A stretch of 64,000 nt of DNA, from contig JAWQFJ010025803.1 of assembly GCA_034096865.1 (NCBI GenBank), positions 122,366 to 186,365 of the forward strand. The letters run 5' to 3'. This DNA is from Theodoxus fluviatilis. Taxonomy: Eukaryota > Mollusca > Gastropoda > Cycloneritida > Neritidae. Of the stretch, positions 41,201-53,300 are shown in pieces (position 1 is the stretch's first letter; every line of letters starts with the position of its first letter). The notes beneath the pieces were generated by a model. That model searched no databases. It was not told the DNA's origin and saw only the letters and a list, made by a program, of their open reading frames with translations. A program made the position numbers and the translations under genes.

Positions 41201-44200
41201 GGACAGACGGACTAAATGTCTGACAGGCAGAGACGGTCAATGAGAGACATAGAGACTAAAAATAGAATCAGAGACAGAGGCGTAGAACATGTTGATTGAT
41301 ATCGGCCGATGATCTTCTGCTAGAGAATATCTCGCGAATTCATTACAAAAATGCTATCCACTTCAGCTGATTTCAGTTTTCATATTTACAGTAGCATATT
41401 ACGTAGAATGCAAAGTCACATGCTGTCACTTCAAATGAATAGAAAGTGGAAGCATATGACTGTCGTATATTGCACGTGAGAGTACAATTAACACGAGTTT
41501 TCATTCACATGATGAGAATTGATATTCTCTCATTTACAACGGTATAGTGGCCGATGATGTTGCCTGCATGAATCTTCACCTTTCAATCCCACATCCATCT
41601 GGAAAATGCGTTCATTTTCTCTTGGTTTGAGCACGATGTACAGCTGGCAGCCTTCCTGAACAGAACTCTGACTGTTGGGCTTACGGGAGCTTCTCCAGTA
41701 TCTCAACAAAGGGTCGCTATATACAAGCATAGAAACAGCCAAAGTTGTTCCTCGGGGCTTCGGGATTTGATCAGGGCATTCAGACCTGATCTGTGTTCAG
41801 AATTCACGAGAATACAAATCCACTCGATAATTGCCTCTCTTCAACTCTACGGCCGTTGGCAAAAGCTCCCATAAATAATTTTCAGTAACGTCACAATGTG
41901 AGCTTGCTGTAACTTCTCACTGCGGTGAATGCTATGCAAATATCTGAAACACCCTCTTCACTGCAGTGACTGTACAAGCTAGACTGGGGCTGTACAGGAA
42001 GAAGCATGGCATCAACTACCCCACCATGACTGGGGACGACAACTTCATGCGCATCCTGCGCGCGCAGTGAGTGACAATACGGATACTGTAGCCTATTATG
42101 CTTGTAGCGTGGAAAATAGTAACCCGTGGAAAACAGTAACCGGAAGTCATCGCAGAGTTATCTGCGAGGGACGTGCTTTATGCAATTTACCGCTCCTGCA
42201 CCTGTTCTTCGCATGGAATATATTCCGACAAACGACGCATTAGTTGCTTTACGAGGTTTTGGTGCATTTGTGTAGTTTAACACATGATGTAGCGTTCAAA
42301 AAAGTTTTTCCCCGTGTAAAGCCGTCTCCCCTGCCGGAAATAATATGGGAGTCACCTCCCTGTAGTCTGTTTGTAGTCTGGTTTTATAAAACGCGACCGT
42401 TGACTGACTTGGCACGCCCGGGGAGTTATGCTAAGATCCGGCCTCGTAAATATATCTGCGTTTTGTGACAAACGTCTTGCTCGGCGGTACTGTACTCCAT
42501 GCACCTTAACGGTGCGCGTGATTCGGGTGTAATCTTAAGCTAAACGACGTTCCGAATGTTTCCGACTTCGACCATTTCAGCAGCGCCAATAAACGTCGTT
42601 TAGCTTAAGATTACACCCGAATCACGCGCACCGTTAAGGTGCATGGAGTACAGTACCGCCGAGAATGACGTTTGTCACAAAACGCAGATATATTTACGCG
42701 GCCGGATCTTAGCATAACTCCCTGGGCGTGCCAAGTCAGTCAGGCGGAGTGGCGGGTGCCGTTTCTTTTTAGAGTGGAATTCTCAGCACGTCCCGAGCAG
42801 ATAACTCTGCGATGACTTCCGGTTACTGTTTTCCACGGGTTACTATTTTCCACGCTACAATGCTGCACCGGAGTAATGTGGCGCGTTTACCAGAATATCG
42901 CAATCTGTATCGTTAGCTATCAAAATGTTTCAGAGATGAGCATTCACGGCGAGCGTTCGCATGGACGGTCCCAAGTCGGAGAAAACCTTTAGGGGTTCGC
43001 GTGCGCTTGCCGCCAGCGTACTTCTGTGAACACCTCAGTAGTGAAACGGAATCGCAACCCTCTGGAAACCGCAGCCCATGATGCATTTGGTTGCTGTACA
43101 TGTATTAGCTGCTGGTTGCTTTATTTGTGTGTGGTCACCATGAGAACAGCGTCCCACTGACACTATCCTTATCCACATATGAACACGCAGCCTACTGATG
43201 ACAAGACCAGAATATGACTATGACCCATGCAAATGAATCCGTCCAGTGGGGCAGCAGTAGGTCATTGTAGTGCGATGGACCCTTGTATGCGGCCATGAGC
43301 CAGCATCGGGTTGGAATACTCCCCAGGGAGTGGAGTTGGTGCTGGTACCTGATTGTGTGCTTCTTATTTGTCACCATGTTTGTCGTAAGGTATCAATAAA
43401 GGTTTGATCAAGTGGGATCAAGTGTAAAACGGGGTTAAGACCCAGACATGGGTGATGTCACTAAATAAAACCCCACCTTTACCTTCATGTGGTCGTCCTG
43501 ACAGACTTTAATTAACCAGCTGGCGTAGCTTTTAATGAATAGTATTGACGAATATTGTTAGACTCGAGTTCCGAGACTTCCAATGTTCAGTTTTCAAACA
43601 ACTGCTTTATGAAGGATTTGACCAGATTTTGTGCCATTGACCTGTCTTTTCTGTGTGGAATTTCTCGATTCAATGAATATACCGATGGAGTGCAAGCACA
43701 CGATTGTCCGACAGCAACCAAAATGTACACTTTACTTTGTTGTACTGTTTGTATCACGGAAATGTAGATACACGTTGCTCGAAATTACAATAGGACAATA
43801 TTCCAATAATCCATATGTAACCCCCCCCCCCCTCTATTTTGAGTAGTAAGGGTCGCTTTTTAGTACGCATTAATGATGTTCAGTCTGAAATCTGTTAATC
43901 TTTCATTAAGTATAATCACAATACCAATTCCTCTATCAAACTATGGTCACTGTCAAGAAAAATATTAATGTTTCGAAATGAATTTATAAAATGACATTTC
44001 CAAGGTATCTGCTTACTCAGATGATTGCAGGAGTCATGTTTCTGTTTGCAGACAAAACTACTTTGAATGGTACCCTACGTTCCTCGCACTTTTTGGGGTT
44101 GCTGGGATTTTTTTCCACCAGTGTAAGTACCAGTATGCGAGACAGATCGCTCGCCGTCAGTTCACTCATCAGAAAAAGTTTGAGATGTCAAGATGCGAGG

Positions 44201-44201
44201 A

Positions 44202-44262
<61 letters not shown>

Positions 44263-45406
44263 TGAGAGAGACAGATAGAGTGAGAGAGACAGACAGACAG
44301 ACAGAGATACTCAAAGCTGGCAGAGTGGTTAGAGGGACTGACAGTTTAATGGGGGTGAGGGGTGACAGAAGAGGACAGTAGGGTTGTTAGTGCAGATGTT
44401 TGTTTTGCAAGACAGACAGTCACGAGTTGGGAATCGGTCAAGCTGAATGTTAATAGAGCCAAGGCATGTCGCCATACCACCAGACCTACATAGCCATGGC
44501 ATATCGCCTCACCACTAAACCAACATGTGCAAGGCATATCGCCATAGCATCAGATCAACATGTGCATGGTTATTACCACACCACCACACCAATATGTACA
44601 TTGTTATTACCAGACCAACATGTCACATGGATATCACCACACCACCAGACCAACATGTCACATGGATATCACCACACCACCAGACCAACATGTCCATGGT
44701 CATCACCACACAACCAGACCAACATGCCCATAGATATCACCACACCACCAGACCAACATGCCCATGGTCATCACCACACCACCAGACCAACATGTCACAT
44801 GGTTATCACCACACCACCAGACCAACATGCCCATGGTCATCACCACACCACCAGACCAACATGCCCATGGATATCACCACACCACCAGACCAACATGCCC
44901 ATGGTCATCACCACACCACCAGACCAACATGCCCATGGATATCACCACACCACCAGACCAACATGCCAATGGATATCACCACACCACCAGACCAACATGC
45001 CCATGGTCATCACCACACCACCAGACCAACATGCCCATGGATATCACCACACCACCAGACCAACATGTCACATGGTTATCACCACACCACCAGACCAACA
45101 TGCCCATAAATATCACCACACCACCAGACCAACATGCCCATGGTCATCACCACACCACCAGACCAACATGCCCATGGTCATCACCACACCACCAGACCAA
45201 CATGTCACATGGTTATCACCACACCACCAGACCAACATGCCCATGGTCATCACCACACCACCAGACCAACATGCCCATGGTGTTTAATTAATTGCAGACA
45301 TTGCCGCGGGCCTGGGCGTGGTGTACGTGCTGTCCAGAGAGATCTTCTTCAGAGGATACTGCAAGAGCGTGGAGGGCAGGTGAGTCTGACGGAGATAATA
45401 CTGCTA

Positions 45407-45457
<51 letters not shown>

Positions 45458-47800
45458 CAACAACAACAATAAATGTATGTGATGCTCAAATGCATGATAA
45501 TTTTTAGTAAGAACTTACATCCTAAGCCGCTACTGCGCAGCACCCGGTTTTACTCCGTGGTAGGATAGGGATTGCGGCTTACACACTTTGCTCAAGAATG
45601 CAACTCTAGGATCCGCACGGAATAGAACACCGCACCAGCTACCCGTAAAGCGAGCGTTCTAACCACTGGACTACCTAAGCCCCTATGATTAATTAACTGG
45701 TTTTTAAAAAAAGGTATATAATGCAATGCAGTCCAACGGGAAGGAATGCCGTTGTATGATACGACAGGATGCAATACAACACAGCATAATAATATGCAAT
45801 ACATTGCAATGCGACGCAATACAGTGCACAGCACTGCAATGCATTAATCACAAAATGACAACACAATACAAAGCACCACCTTACGATGTGACAAACTACA
45901 ATCCACTGCACAATACATCACGATGCAATTCAAGTTGCACTCTTTCGTGCAACACAATAAGATTCTCAACAAGTACAATGCAATACAATACACTTACTTA
46001 GATTCATTTGTTTCTTGAATGCATAATATCACGTGGTCATTTAAAACAAAATGCTGACAAACGGTATTGCAAAAGCGCTCACACAGCGATACGTCAACAC
46101 AATACTAAAACAACATGCAGACACGAGTTAATTAATCATGATCATTCAATCATCAAGTGTCCCTAGAGCCATGATTTTCCGGCATCTCTTGTTTTTTAGA
46201 ATCAGACTTCGATGTGCAAACCTAAAATCTGCTGCTGGTGAGGACAGTGCAACCCTCGAACGCATTATCTCATTCTGATAACAAGAGTGAGTCATATCGT
46301 ATCTCTCAGCTCGTGCCTACTCGGTGGGGCACAGCACACAGCAACGCGAGGTTGTTTACTTCAGAATCAGTGTGCGCTATCTCAGTCAGGTAAGCGCCAC
46401 AACATGAGCATGCGCCCTGCAGTGAGCTCGTATACCCGGTGAAACAGTGATTTTAGAGCAGTGTTATTTCTTTAAGATGGGGTGTGTGGGCTCTGGTCTA
46501 GCATTCGAAGTGCTCCCCCAGGTGTTTAGTGGCTAGGGTTTGCATGCCCTATGCTGCACATATCCCGAAACTGTATTCTCGGCACTGTTACTTCTTGATG
46601 CAATGAGCCGGCTTTGAGGTTTTTTAAAATATGGAAATGGAGATGACGCTGATAATTTTGCATGCCTTGTGTTCTGTCTAAATTCAGGCTGTTAGCCTTT
46701 ATAGTCTACGGAAGACCATTGAATGAAAAGCACTAGAACGTGGTTAGAAATACGAGCAAGTCAGGTAGCAATTTTCCGAGTAATTCGCCTTTTACGAAGG
46801 GAGAAGTGATGGGTCTATTCTTATGTACCTCCTGCCCACAGGGGGACTTCGAGTTGAAGTGATGTGGTGGTGAAGACGAAGCACCCTCGATGACGAGCGA
46901 GTGTAGATAGGAGAGTAGTTTGAAGTGCACAAATGGGTGAATGGTTGGATTTGTGAAGTCACTTTCTGGGAAGCAAAGCAGATCCAAGTGAAGTCTATCA
47001 GGTAAACTCTCACTATAGCCGCTTGAAATCTGCAAATACGACAGTTGAAGCCGCGAGAATCATATATATTTGTGTCTGTGAACAAAATTGCATGTTTTCC
47101 TTCTATTCTCTCCACCTAGAAGCAAAACGAAAGGCAGTGAAAACTTGCCGTACTGTGATGATTTGCCTTTGGTGTAGTCGTGAATCAGTATGGGTTTAGA
47201 ATGTTCCTCGGGTATGGATTGGATTGGATTGATGGTGTTTTATGGCCTTTCAGCCTGTGTAGGCTGTATAAGGCCATTAAGCACGAACATCACTAGAACA
47301 GTTTAGAGCAAATGCGAATCAAGTCACGATGTCTCTAGTTTTTCGCCTCTTACGAATCGCGTAGGGAGACGCGGTGGGTCTATTCTTTCCCCGAACCCAC
47401 GGGGGGACCGGGGTATGGAGATAGCACCGGCAACTGACTGAGTCTCCTCTGTTTATGAACGTACCGGTGGGTCGTCAGGTACTTAAGAAAATCTGCTACG
47501 AAGACGGATGTTAAGAAGGTAAGATGTACAGCTGTTTGATACTCAAGTGTGGTTGAAAAATGCAAAAAGTGACTATGTCCTTTACCAATCAGTTACTTTT
47601 AGCAACTCAACATCTTTTGACAAGTCTTGCCTTTGTGTCTTGTCACTTCCAGGCTGTTTGGTTTCACGCTGGGATTCCGATGCCTGATCGCGCTGTTCAT
47701 CATGGGAATGTTGGGAGTGAGCACCACCGTGCTGAGATCCAGAGGAGTCGTGGACTTGTCCCTACTCTTCTGGCAGCACATGGACAAGTACCTGCACTAG
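41030..47800 (+). CDS. MAPEG-family membrane protein, LTC4S/MGST2-like (5 exons, 157 aa)
   Basis: Exons 41030-41102, 41967-42066, 44052-44122, 45298-45379, 47653-47800 join in phase with GT-AG splice sites to 157 codons plus TAG, close to the 147-161 residues usual in this group. Four hydrophobic segments are visible (about residues 9-27, 65-90, 85-100, 109-130). The signature RAQQNYFEWYP (residues 56-66) and AGIFFH follow LTC4S/MGST2. LTC4S glutathione-contact positions Arg51, Asn55, Glu58, Tyr97 and Arg104 correspond here to R56, N60, E63, Y102 and R109, whereas Tyr59 and Tyr93 are replaced by W64 and F98. Such enzymes act in ER or nuclear membranes on glutathione and lipid electrophiles. 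Function as GST, LTC4 synthase or FLAP-like binder cannot be settled by reading. Confidence 0.85.
41118..41198 (+). repeat. (AG)n microsatellite
   Basis: About 40 AG units starting roughly 15 bp after the donor of MAPEG exon 1. Confidence 0.95.
42098..42864. mobile_element. 757-bp foldback DNA element with ATGCT target duplication
   Basis: The element runs 42103-42859. Its first about 63 bp (TGTAGCGTGGAAAATAGTAA...) are a perfect inverted copy of its last 63 bp, the arms stay similar further in, and a second perfect arm pair closes the centre (42480-42553 against 42587-42663, for example CTTAAGCTAAACGACGTT). ATGCT flanks both sides (42098-42102 and 42860-42864). No open frame resembles a transposase, so it is non-autonomous. 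It starts 36 bp after the donor of MAPEG exon 2. Superfamily not assigned. Confidence 0.85.
43262..43484 (+). mobile_element. 5'-truncated SINE copy of the 4117 family
   Basis: Shares CCCTTGTATGCGGCCA, CAGCATCGGGTTGGAATACT, CCCCAGGGAG and the tail with 4300-4515, without the tRNA-like head. Lies in intron 2 of the MAPEG gene. Confidence 0.75.
44204..44300 (+). repeat. (GA)n / (GACA)n microsatellite
   Basis: GA run followed by GACA-containing units, in MAPEG intron 3. Confidence 0.9.
44457..45283 (+). repeat. 34-bp minisatellite in MAPEG intron 3
   Basis: About 24 tandem units with core CACCACACCACCAGACCAAC followed by ATGCCCATGGTCAT. Most units are 34 bp, some 35 (ATGTCACATGGTTAT variant). 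Units left of about 44618 are degenerate; those to the right are nearly identical. No unit variant contains a stop codon in any forward frame, so long Pro/His/Thr-rich frames appear but are not genes. The array ends about 15 bp before the exon 4 acceptor. Confidence 0.95.
45407..45470 (+). repeat. (AAT)n / (AAC)n microsatellite
   Basis: About 15 AAT units, then AAC units, 30 bp after the donor of MAPEG exon 4. Confidence 0.95.
45511..45685 (-). mobile_element. tRNA-derived SINE, second type, reverse orientation
   Basis: On the minus strand the element starts GGGGCTTAGGTAGTCCAGTG with GTTAGAACG (A-box region) and has GTGTTCTATTCC (degraded B box), then TTGAGCAAAGTG and GGAGTAAAACCGGG. The last two words resemble the body of the SINE at 4117, suggesting a shared core with a different tRNA head. 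In intron 4 of the MAPEG gene. Confidence 0.65.
45715..45995 (+). repeat. Degenerate ATGCAATACA-type tandem tract
   Basis: CAATACAATGCA-like words repeat irregularly over about 280 bp in MAPEG intron 4. Confidence 0.6.
46690..46855 (+). repeat. 190-bp dispersed repeat, copy 2 (divergent)
   Basis: Shares TTAGCCTTTATAGTCTACGG, CACTAGAACGTGGTTAGA, TTCGCCTTTTACGAAGGG, GGGTCTATTCTTATG and CCCACAGGGGG with the other members. In intron 4 of the MAPEG gene. Confidence 0.6.
47208..47412 (+). repeat. 190-bp dispersed repeat, copy 3
   Basis: Starts with GGATTGGATTGGATT, then TTTTATGGCCTTTCAGCCTG, TGTAGGCTGTATAAGGCCAT, CGCCTCTTACGAATCGCG, GGGTCTATTCTTTCCCC and CCCACGGGGGG. The clearest copy. Confidence 0.75.
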
Positions 47801-48455
47801 GCAAAGTAGACACACCCCTCCTGTCTATGCAGTACATGGGCAAGTACTCATGTTTGTTCCTGCTATGCTGGCACTATGTGGACATCCAACCACACTTGGC
47901 CCTTTGGAACGACACTGGTCTTCTGGCAATATGGAGACATGCTCTACAAAGGGCATTGTGGAATACCTCTGATCTTCTGTCAGTATTTGGTCAAGCACTT
48001 GCATTATTAGGCATGATAGATTCTGCCTTTCTGGAAATACGAGAGCGAGCATGACTATGGTCAATAGTTTCAACAGTAGGGAGACACATTTCTACACTAG
48101 GCATTGTGCAATTATATGGTCTTTTAGCAGCTTATAGACAAGCATCTGCATTTGGCATTGTAGTCTCTGATATTCTGGCAGTATGCGGACAGGCGCCTGC
48201 ACTAGCCGACATGGACATGACTAAGATCTTCTTGCATGATAGAGACACATTTCAATATCGGGCATTGAGAACTTAATACTGGTCTTCAGGAAGTAGGTCT
48301 ATTAGGACAAACACCTACTTAATGCACTATGGTCTTGACAAGGGTCATCTGGCAGAATGAAAAAACATTTCTACAAAGGGTATTGAGGACATTTAGACTT
48401 GTCTATGTTATTTTGACAGTATGTAGACAAATGCCTGCACTGGGCAAACTGAAAT
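47760..48455 (+). repeat. Decayed tandem array overlapping the MAPEG stop codon and 3' UTR
   Basis: Degenerate units of roughly 55-75 bp share words such as TTCTGGCAGTATG, TGGACAAGCACCTGCA and TAGGCATTGTG. They are seen near 47769, 47812, 47862, 47925, 47975, 48125, 48180, 48285, 48345 and 48412. The first unit encodes the last residues of the protein (FWQHMDKYLH, stop). Confidence 0.65.
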
Positions 48456-49078
48456 TGCTACCTACACTAAACCTTATGAGCAACACTTAGATCACTTCAC
48501 AGTAAATGCACTCATACCAACATTAATCATGATGCATGCAACCTTTTCTTTTAATTAAGACTGGCGCACGCGTCTGCAAGAAAAGTTATCCCCTGCTGGT
48601 TTTACAGATGCACTATGCTTTATCTTTCGTGACCCACTCTATTTGGAAAATGTTGGTAACACACTTGGCGTGCACACACATTCTCACAGATGCACACTTC
48701 ACACACATGTGAAAAGTTGCGTGGATGTGAATGGAGATCATAAATAAGAAAATGGTTGATAAAATATGATATGCACACAATTTCAGACAGAAAGACAGCA
48801 GAATGGATAATCTTGTAATGGTGATAAAATGTTGTGATTTGAGAAGAATAAATCTAAAGACTGGCATCAAGTGTGTCTTGGGTCTCAACTTTGTTTGACA
48901 AAGCCCGTAAACCCCATTACAGAAAAATTTATTTCTGTGCTGTCTTGGAGAATTGGCTCGAGGGTTGTTTTTTCATACATTGTTTTTGCCACTTTGGATC
49001 TGAACACATTTTTAATAAGGCTCCAACTGCGGCATTCACTGGAAAAAAATTTTGATGGAATAAAACCACAGAAATAAA
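47801..49078 (+). other. 3' UTR of the MAPEG gene
   Basis: From the stop codon to the paired poly(A) signals AATAAA at 49059-49064 and 49073-49078. An AATAAA is also present near 48847. The first 650 bp are the decayed tandem array. Confidence 0.5.
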
Positions 49079-49079
49079 G

Positions 49080-50318
49080 GCAATAATTTCAATTTTTATT
49101 TGTTTGCTTGTTATTTTGTTTTGATCAGAGTATTCCCAGTGTCATCAAACTTGATGATAAATGGCTTTTTTTTTGTTCCTGTACAGGGAAGGCGTGGTTC
49201 AGCAAATCAGTCACTATCTAGTGTCTTTGGGCCAGTGCATCCTGAACAGGGGAAGCAATCCATACTTTAAATAAGAACATATGAGTTATCTCCCATACTC
49301 CTAAGTAATGTTTGAAACCCAAGTATCTTACAAGTGCTCATTTTCCCCCTTTTTTCTTTCCCACTTGGAGGATCATACACAACACAACATAACATAATAG
49401 CTTCCACTCAACACAATGCAATAAAAGAATAAATAGAATAAATACAATACATATGAAGGAAAAAAGGTCCTACCAGTGTAAATATATATAGGATATTTGC
49501 TATGCTGGTCAATACATCATAACAAGAGCAGATTGTCTGAAGTTTCATAAATACTGAGATATCAAATTATGTTGAAAGTAAATGTGTAATGTTTAGGATG
49601 AATATTACTGGTGGAATTGTGCTTGAAATGTTCTAATGTGGGAGAGCAACATTGTTTCTACTGCCAAAACCAGCAGTCAAGAGGGTGGGAGCGATTGGAA
49701 GCGTTCTCATGAGGTGCATGTGCTGAAAGCTGCCTGCAGATTTACACTGAATTACAAATGCACAGGTAGCTCTTTCAATATTTCCCCTTCCTCCTCAATA
49801 CCACACTGCATTGGTGCATTCCTATCCCTAAAGACTACATCCAGTCATTGCATTTAGAATCGCAACACAGTAAAACTGGCTGAAGCAATTTCAAGACTTG
49901 CCTAGCCTGACACACATATGGTGTGCCTGTCAATCAAATTTTTATCCTTGGAACACTGGCTAATGGTTACCGAGAATGCTGCTTCTGACCATTTTTGCTG
50001 CTTGCTTTTCCATTTCAGTTTCAGCAAGTCTCTTTGGTCTAGTGCCTAGTGAGATAGCATAATAGCTCAGAGCATGCTTACACCAGTAAGAGATTTTTGA
50101 ACTGATTGGTTGTTAGCAGTATCAATTCTGGCATTTTGAATCCCTTCACTTCACCTATGCAGTAAAAATGTGTTATAGCACACGATCAACCTTTCCTTAC
50201 TCAGCCATTGAAGCTGCCAGGAATGACTGGTATTCCTAGTTTAGAGACTTTTAGACTAAAATAAGCATTCATTCAACAGTCTAGTGGGTGAACTCCTCAT
50301 CGTGTGTCCTCTGGTTTG
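49080..50318. other. Intergenic, no gene seen
   Basis: AT-rich sequence without a supported coding region or a repeat that recurs in the window. Confidence 0.4.
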
Positions 50319-53300
50319 TTAAGGGGGCACATGGCTTAGAAAACGGGGGTATCAGAAAAAAATTCATTGCTCAGCAACTGTTTTAGCTATCTTAATGAAA
50401 CTTTGCACACAATACAAACACACAACAAGGATAATTCACATCAATTTTTATTGTTCTAGATTGAATAGTTCTTGTTATATAACACAATCACTGAAAAATG
50501 CACAGTGCAAATTTTACAACTTCTAGCAAACTATGAAGATCAGTCTCTAGAGGATCAAAAATTGTTGTGTACACTGATGAAGACCCTGTTGCAGCAATAA
50601 GACATTAAAATTGTATCTACAACACTTTCAAAGTTTCTGGTGATAAGTGGCATTTACGCATCCCAAAAATGCTGCCAGCAAGACAAGCTTGAACTCTACC
50701 CCAAAAAACAACTAACAAAGTTACAGATTTCTAACTAGTCTTATAGCACTCAGCATCCATTTATAAACAAACATGCAAAAATTCTACTTTCCAGCTTTAT
50801 TTTAAGTTGCTTTATTTTGAGTTTGAAAAATGTCACCGCAAAAATGAAAACCACTTTTTGAGAAAATTGACTTCAAAGTTTGACAAAGTTTACACTGGCA
50901 TAACAAATGAACCATAATAGATACACATTTCTAACATGATTTAATAATTTTAGCTTCCATTTCTACACATGCAAGCAAATTTTGAGCAAATTATCTTCAT
51001 CCTAAGTCTTATTATGTAAAAGACAATAGCATCAACCGTGGAAAAAAAGCATTAAAAATCCACAAATTTACATGATACACGTGTTCACGGAGGCAGAAGC
51101 AACTGTTCATCATCATGTATGCAATTGTCAGAATACTCACTGCAAAGGGAAAAAAGTATAATCCATGAAAGGAACTTAATCAAGTCCTGGAGAATAGAGA
51201 ACTCCCTCCTTGCTCTGGAGCTCCCGACTTTCTGCTCGGCGGGCCTCTTCCATTCTCTTCCTCTTTCTTCTGGCACACTCAGAAGATTTTCTGGTGGCTG
51301 ACTCGACTCTTTCTGCATCTTCCCTCTGGACATTCTGCACAGCCAGCTTTCCTCCCAGCAACTCCAGCTCCTCCATCACAGCCAGATGTGCAGAAGATCC
51401 CTTGTTGAACTTCTGCACACAGACTGCAACAGCAGTGTCCACGGTGCGGCGACCAGCCCATCTCTCCTTCGGACACATCCTCCAGACGAGGGAATGGAAA
51501 GACTCGTTTGAATTTTGGGTTTTTCCATCAAGGCACCTCTGTAACAACTGGGGATCTCCAAGGCGCTTGTAGACAGGCACAAGTGCCTCAGCAATGTCCC
51601 TTGGTAGGGGATGGGGGTGAGGTTTGAGGGTCTCTTTGCCTTCTTCAGCTCTCTTGAAGAAGCACCATGTTGGTTTTTCTGGAGTAGATGCAGGGCACCT
51701 GTCATGGTGAGGATCTTCATCCGTTGATAGTGTGTGGAAAAGGGAGGCCCAGACAGCATCTACCATTCCATCAAGGTCTCTAGGGTGGTCTTTGATGGCC
51801 CTTCCGTAGTAGTTTGTCAGTTTCGTAATCCGTGCATCGGTCAGTTTGCCCCTCCCACCAATGGGAGCCTTCTGTGCCTTCCTCCTCTCCACCAGATTCC
51901 TCAGTGCTGTCCCCATTCTTTTCGTCACATGATTGACACAGTCAAGTTTTTTCACCTGCACTCCCTCACCATACACTTTGGCCTCATTCACTTTGCTGTG
52001 TGCCTTCCCATCCCCATCCCCCAGCATGTCCATGTATCTGAAGTTGTGCAGGACTTCAGATCTGCGCCACAGAATCAACGCAGCCTCTACCTCCATTGCC
52101 TGGGAGGAGCAGTGGACTGTCTTCTGGCACTCCTCTTCATGATCTTCCTTCCAATCCTCAAATTCTGCAGAGTCTGGTTTTGGCCCCATCTCACATCCAT
52201 GACAGTAGTTTGACACAGTCACATAGTCCACCACTAGACCAGAGTATATTTCGATCACAGTGCCTATACCACTGCGAGAGGTTCGCCCTCGTTTCTGCCA
52301 GCTCCCATCAAAAGAAACAGAAATGTCAAGCCGTCCATCAGCATCTGGCTCACCAAGATTCATTTCACCATACACCTGTCTCACTTGCTCTGCCGCTTCC
52401 TGAAGGTGCTTGTCAGCTGCCTGACGAGATCCGTAGTGAACAGCCTTCTGGTATTTTTGCCATGTCTTCAGGTGCATGGGTGGTGGCATGTTCATTAAGG
52501 CAAAAAACCTCCGCAGCTGAGTAAATCCAATACCCGTCGAGGTGGCAGCTATCGCAAGGCGGCGATTGATGTCAAATCCCTTCTGTACAGTGCCCGTCTT
52601 GGCTGAGGTCATAAGCTGACTGACAACAGTGCCACATGCAGAACACTGAACTGTGAGCTTGCAAGCGGTGCCCATCCTCGCTGTTTCGTCCTCTGTCACG
52701 TAGTAGGGCTGCTCACAGCTCTCACACTCAAAGGAAGAGAAAAGTTCGTTCAAACTTTTCAAATTCATGATGAAGTTCACATCCTCAGGGTGGTCTGCAC
52801 TCGTAGCACTTTCTCTGGATGCTGAGCGATGGAATCGACGCAGTTTCTTTGCAGAGACGGCCTCACTCGAGGTGGACGCTGCTGAAGTCAGATCGCTTGA
52901 TGTGGAAGCGATTGGAATCGGATCGCTCTCTGCAGATGCAGCTGCTAACGGATTGCTGATTTGCTGCTGCTTCTTCTTTCTTTTCTTTCCATGCGGGTGC
53001 GCGGTACGCCACTTCTTCGGTTTCTGAGGCATTTTCGTGTGCTAATTCGATCAAACAGACGCCATGTTGACTCTGCCGATTAGACCTCGTTGTCAGTGAC
53101 GGAGAGCACCGAACACTGCTTCGGGTATTCCCGTAGTCGCGTCGGCAAGCCTCGCTCGGCTTCGGGCGTGATCACGCTCTGACCTCCAGACAAGCCGGCC
53201 AATCAGAGGCAAGGCCGTCTCTTTCCGTGGTTTTCATTGGTTTGCACTGGGTTCCGATTTTCGCCTGTAGTTCATTCGTATCATATTCCTCTGCGCCGGA

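Noticed and set aside
42480..42663. microRNA precursor
   Set aside because: The perfect hairpin is the centre of a transposable foldback element and far longer than a normal precursor.
44457..45283. CRISPR array
   Set aside because: Units are contiguous with no unique spacers, and the genome is eukaryotic.
44466..45291. 273-codon His/Pro/Thr-rich frame as a repeat protein gene
   Set aside because: It is the 34-bp minisatellite read in a frame that happens to lack stops, and it lies within an intron.
47560..48054. 164-codon open frame at MAPEG exon 5
   Set aside because: A different frame of the exon and its repeat-derived UTR; the MAPEG frame is supported by five in-phase exons and homology.
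51210..52524. Plus-strand open frames of 120-159 codons
   Set aside because: Antisense shadows of the transposase gene.
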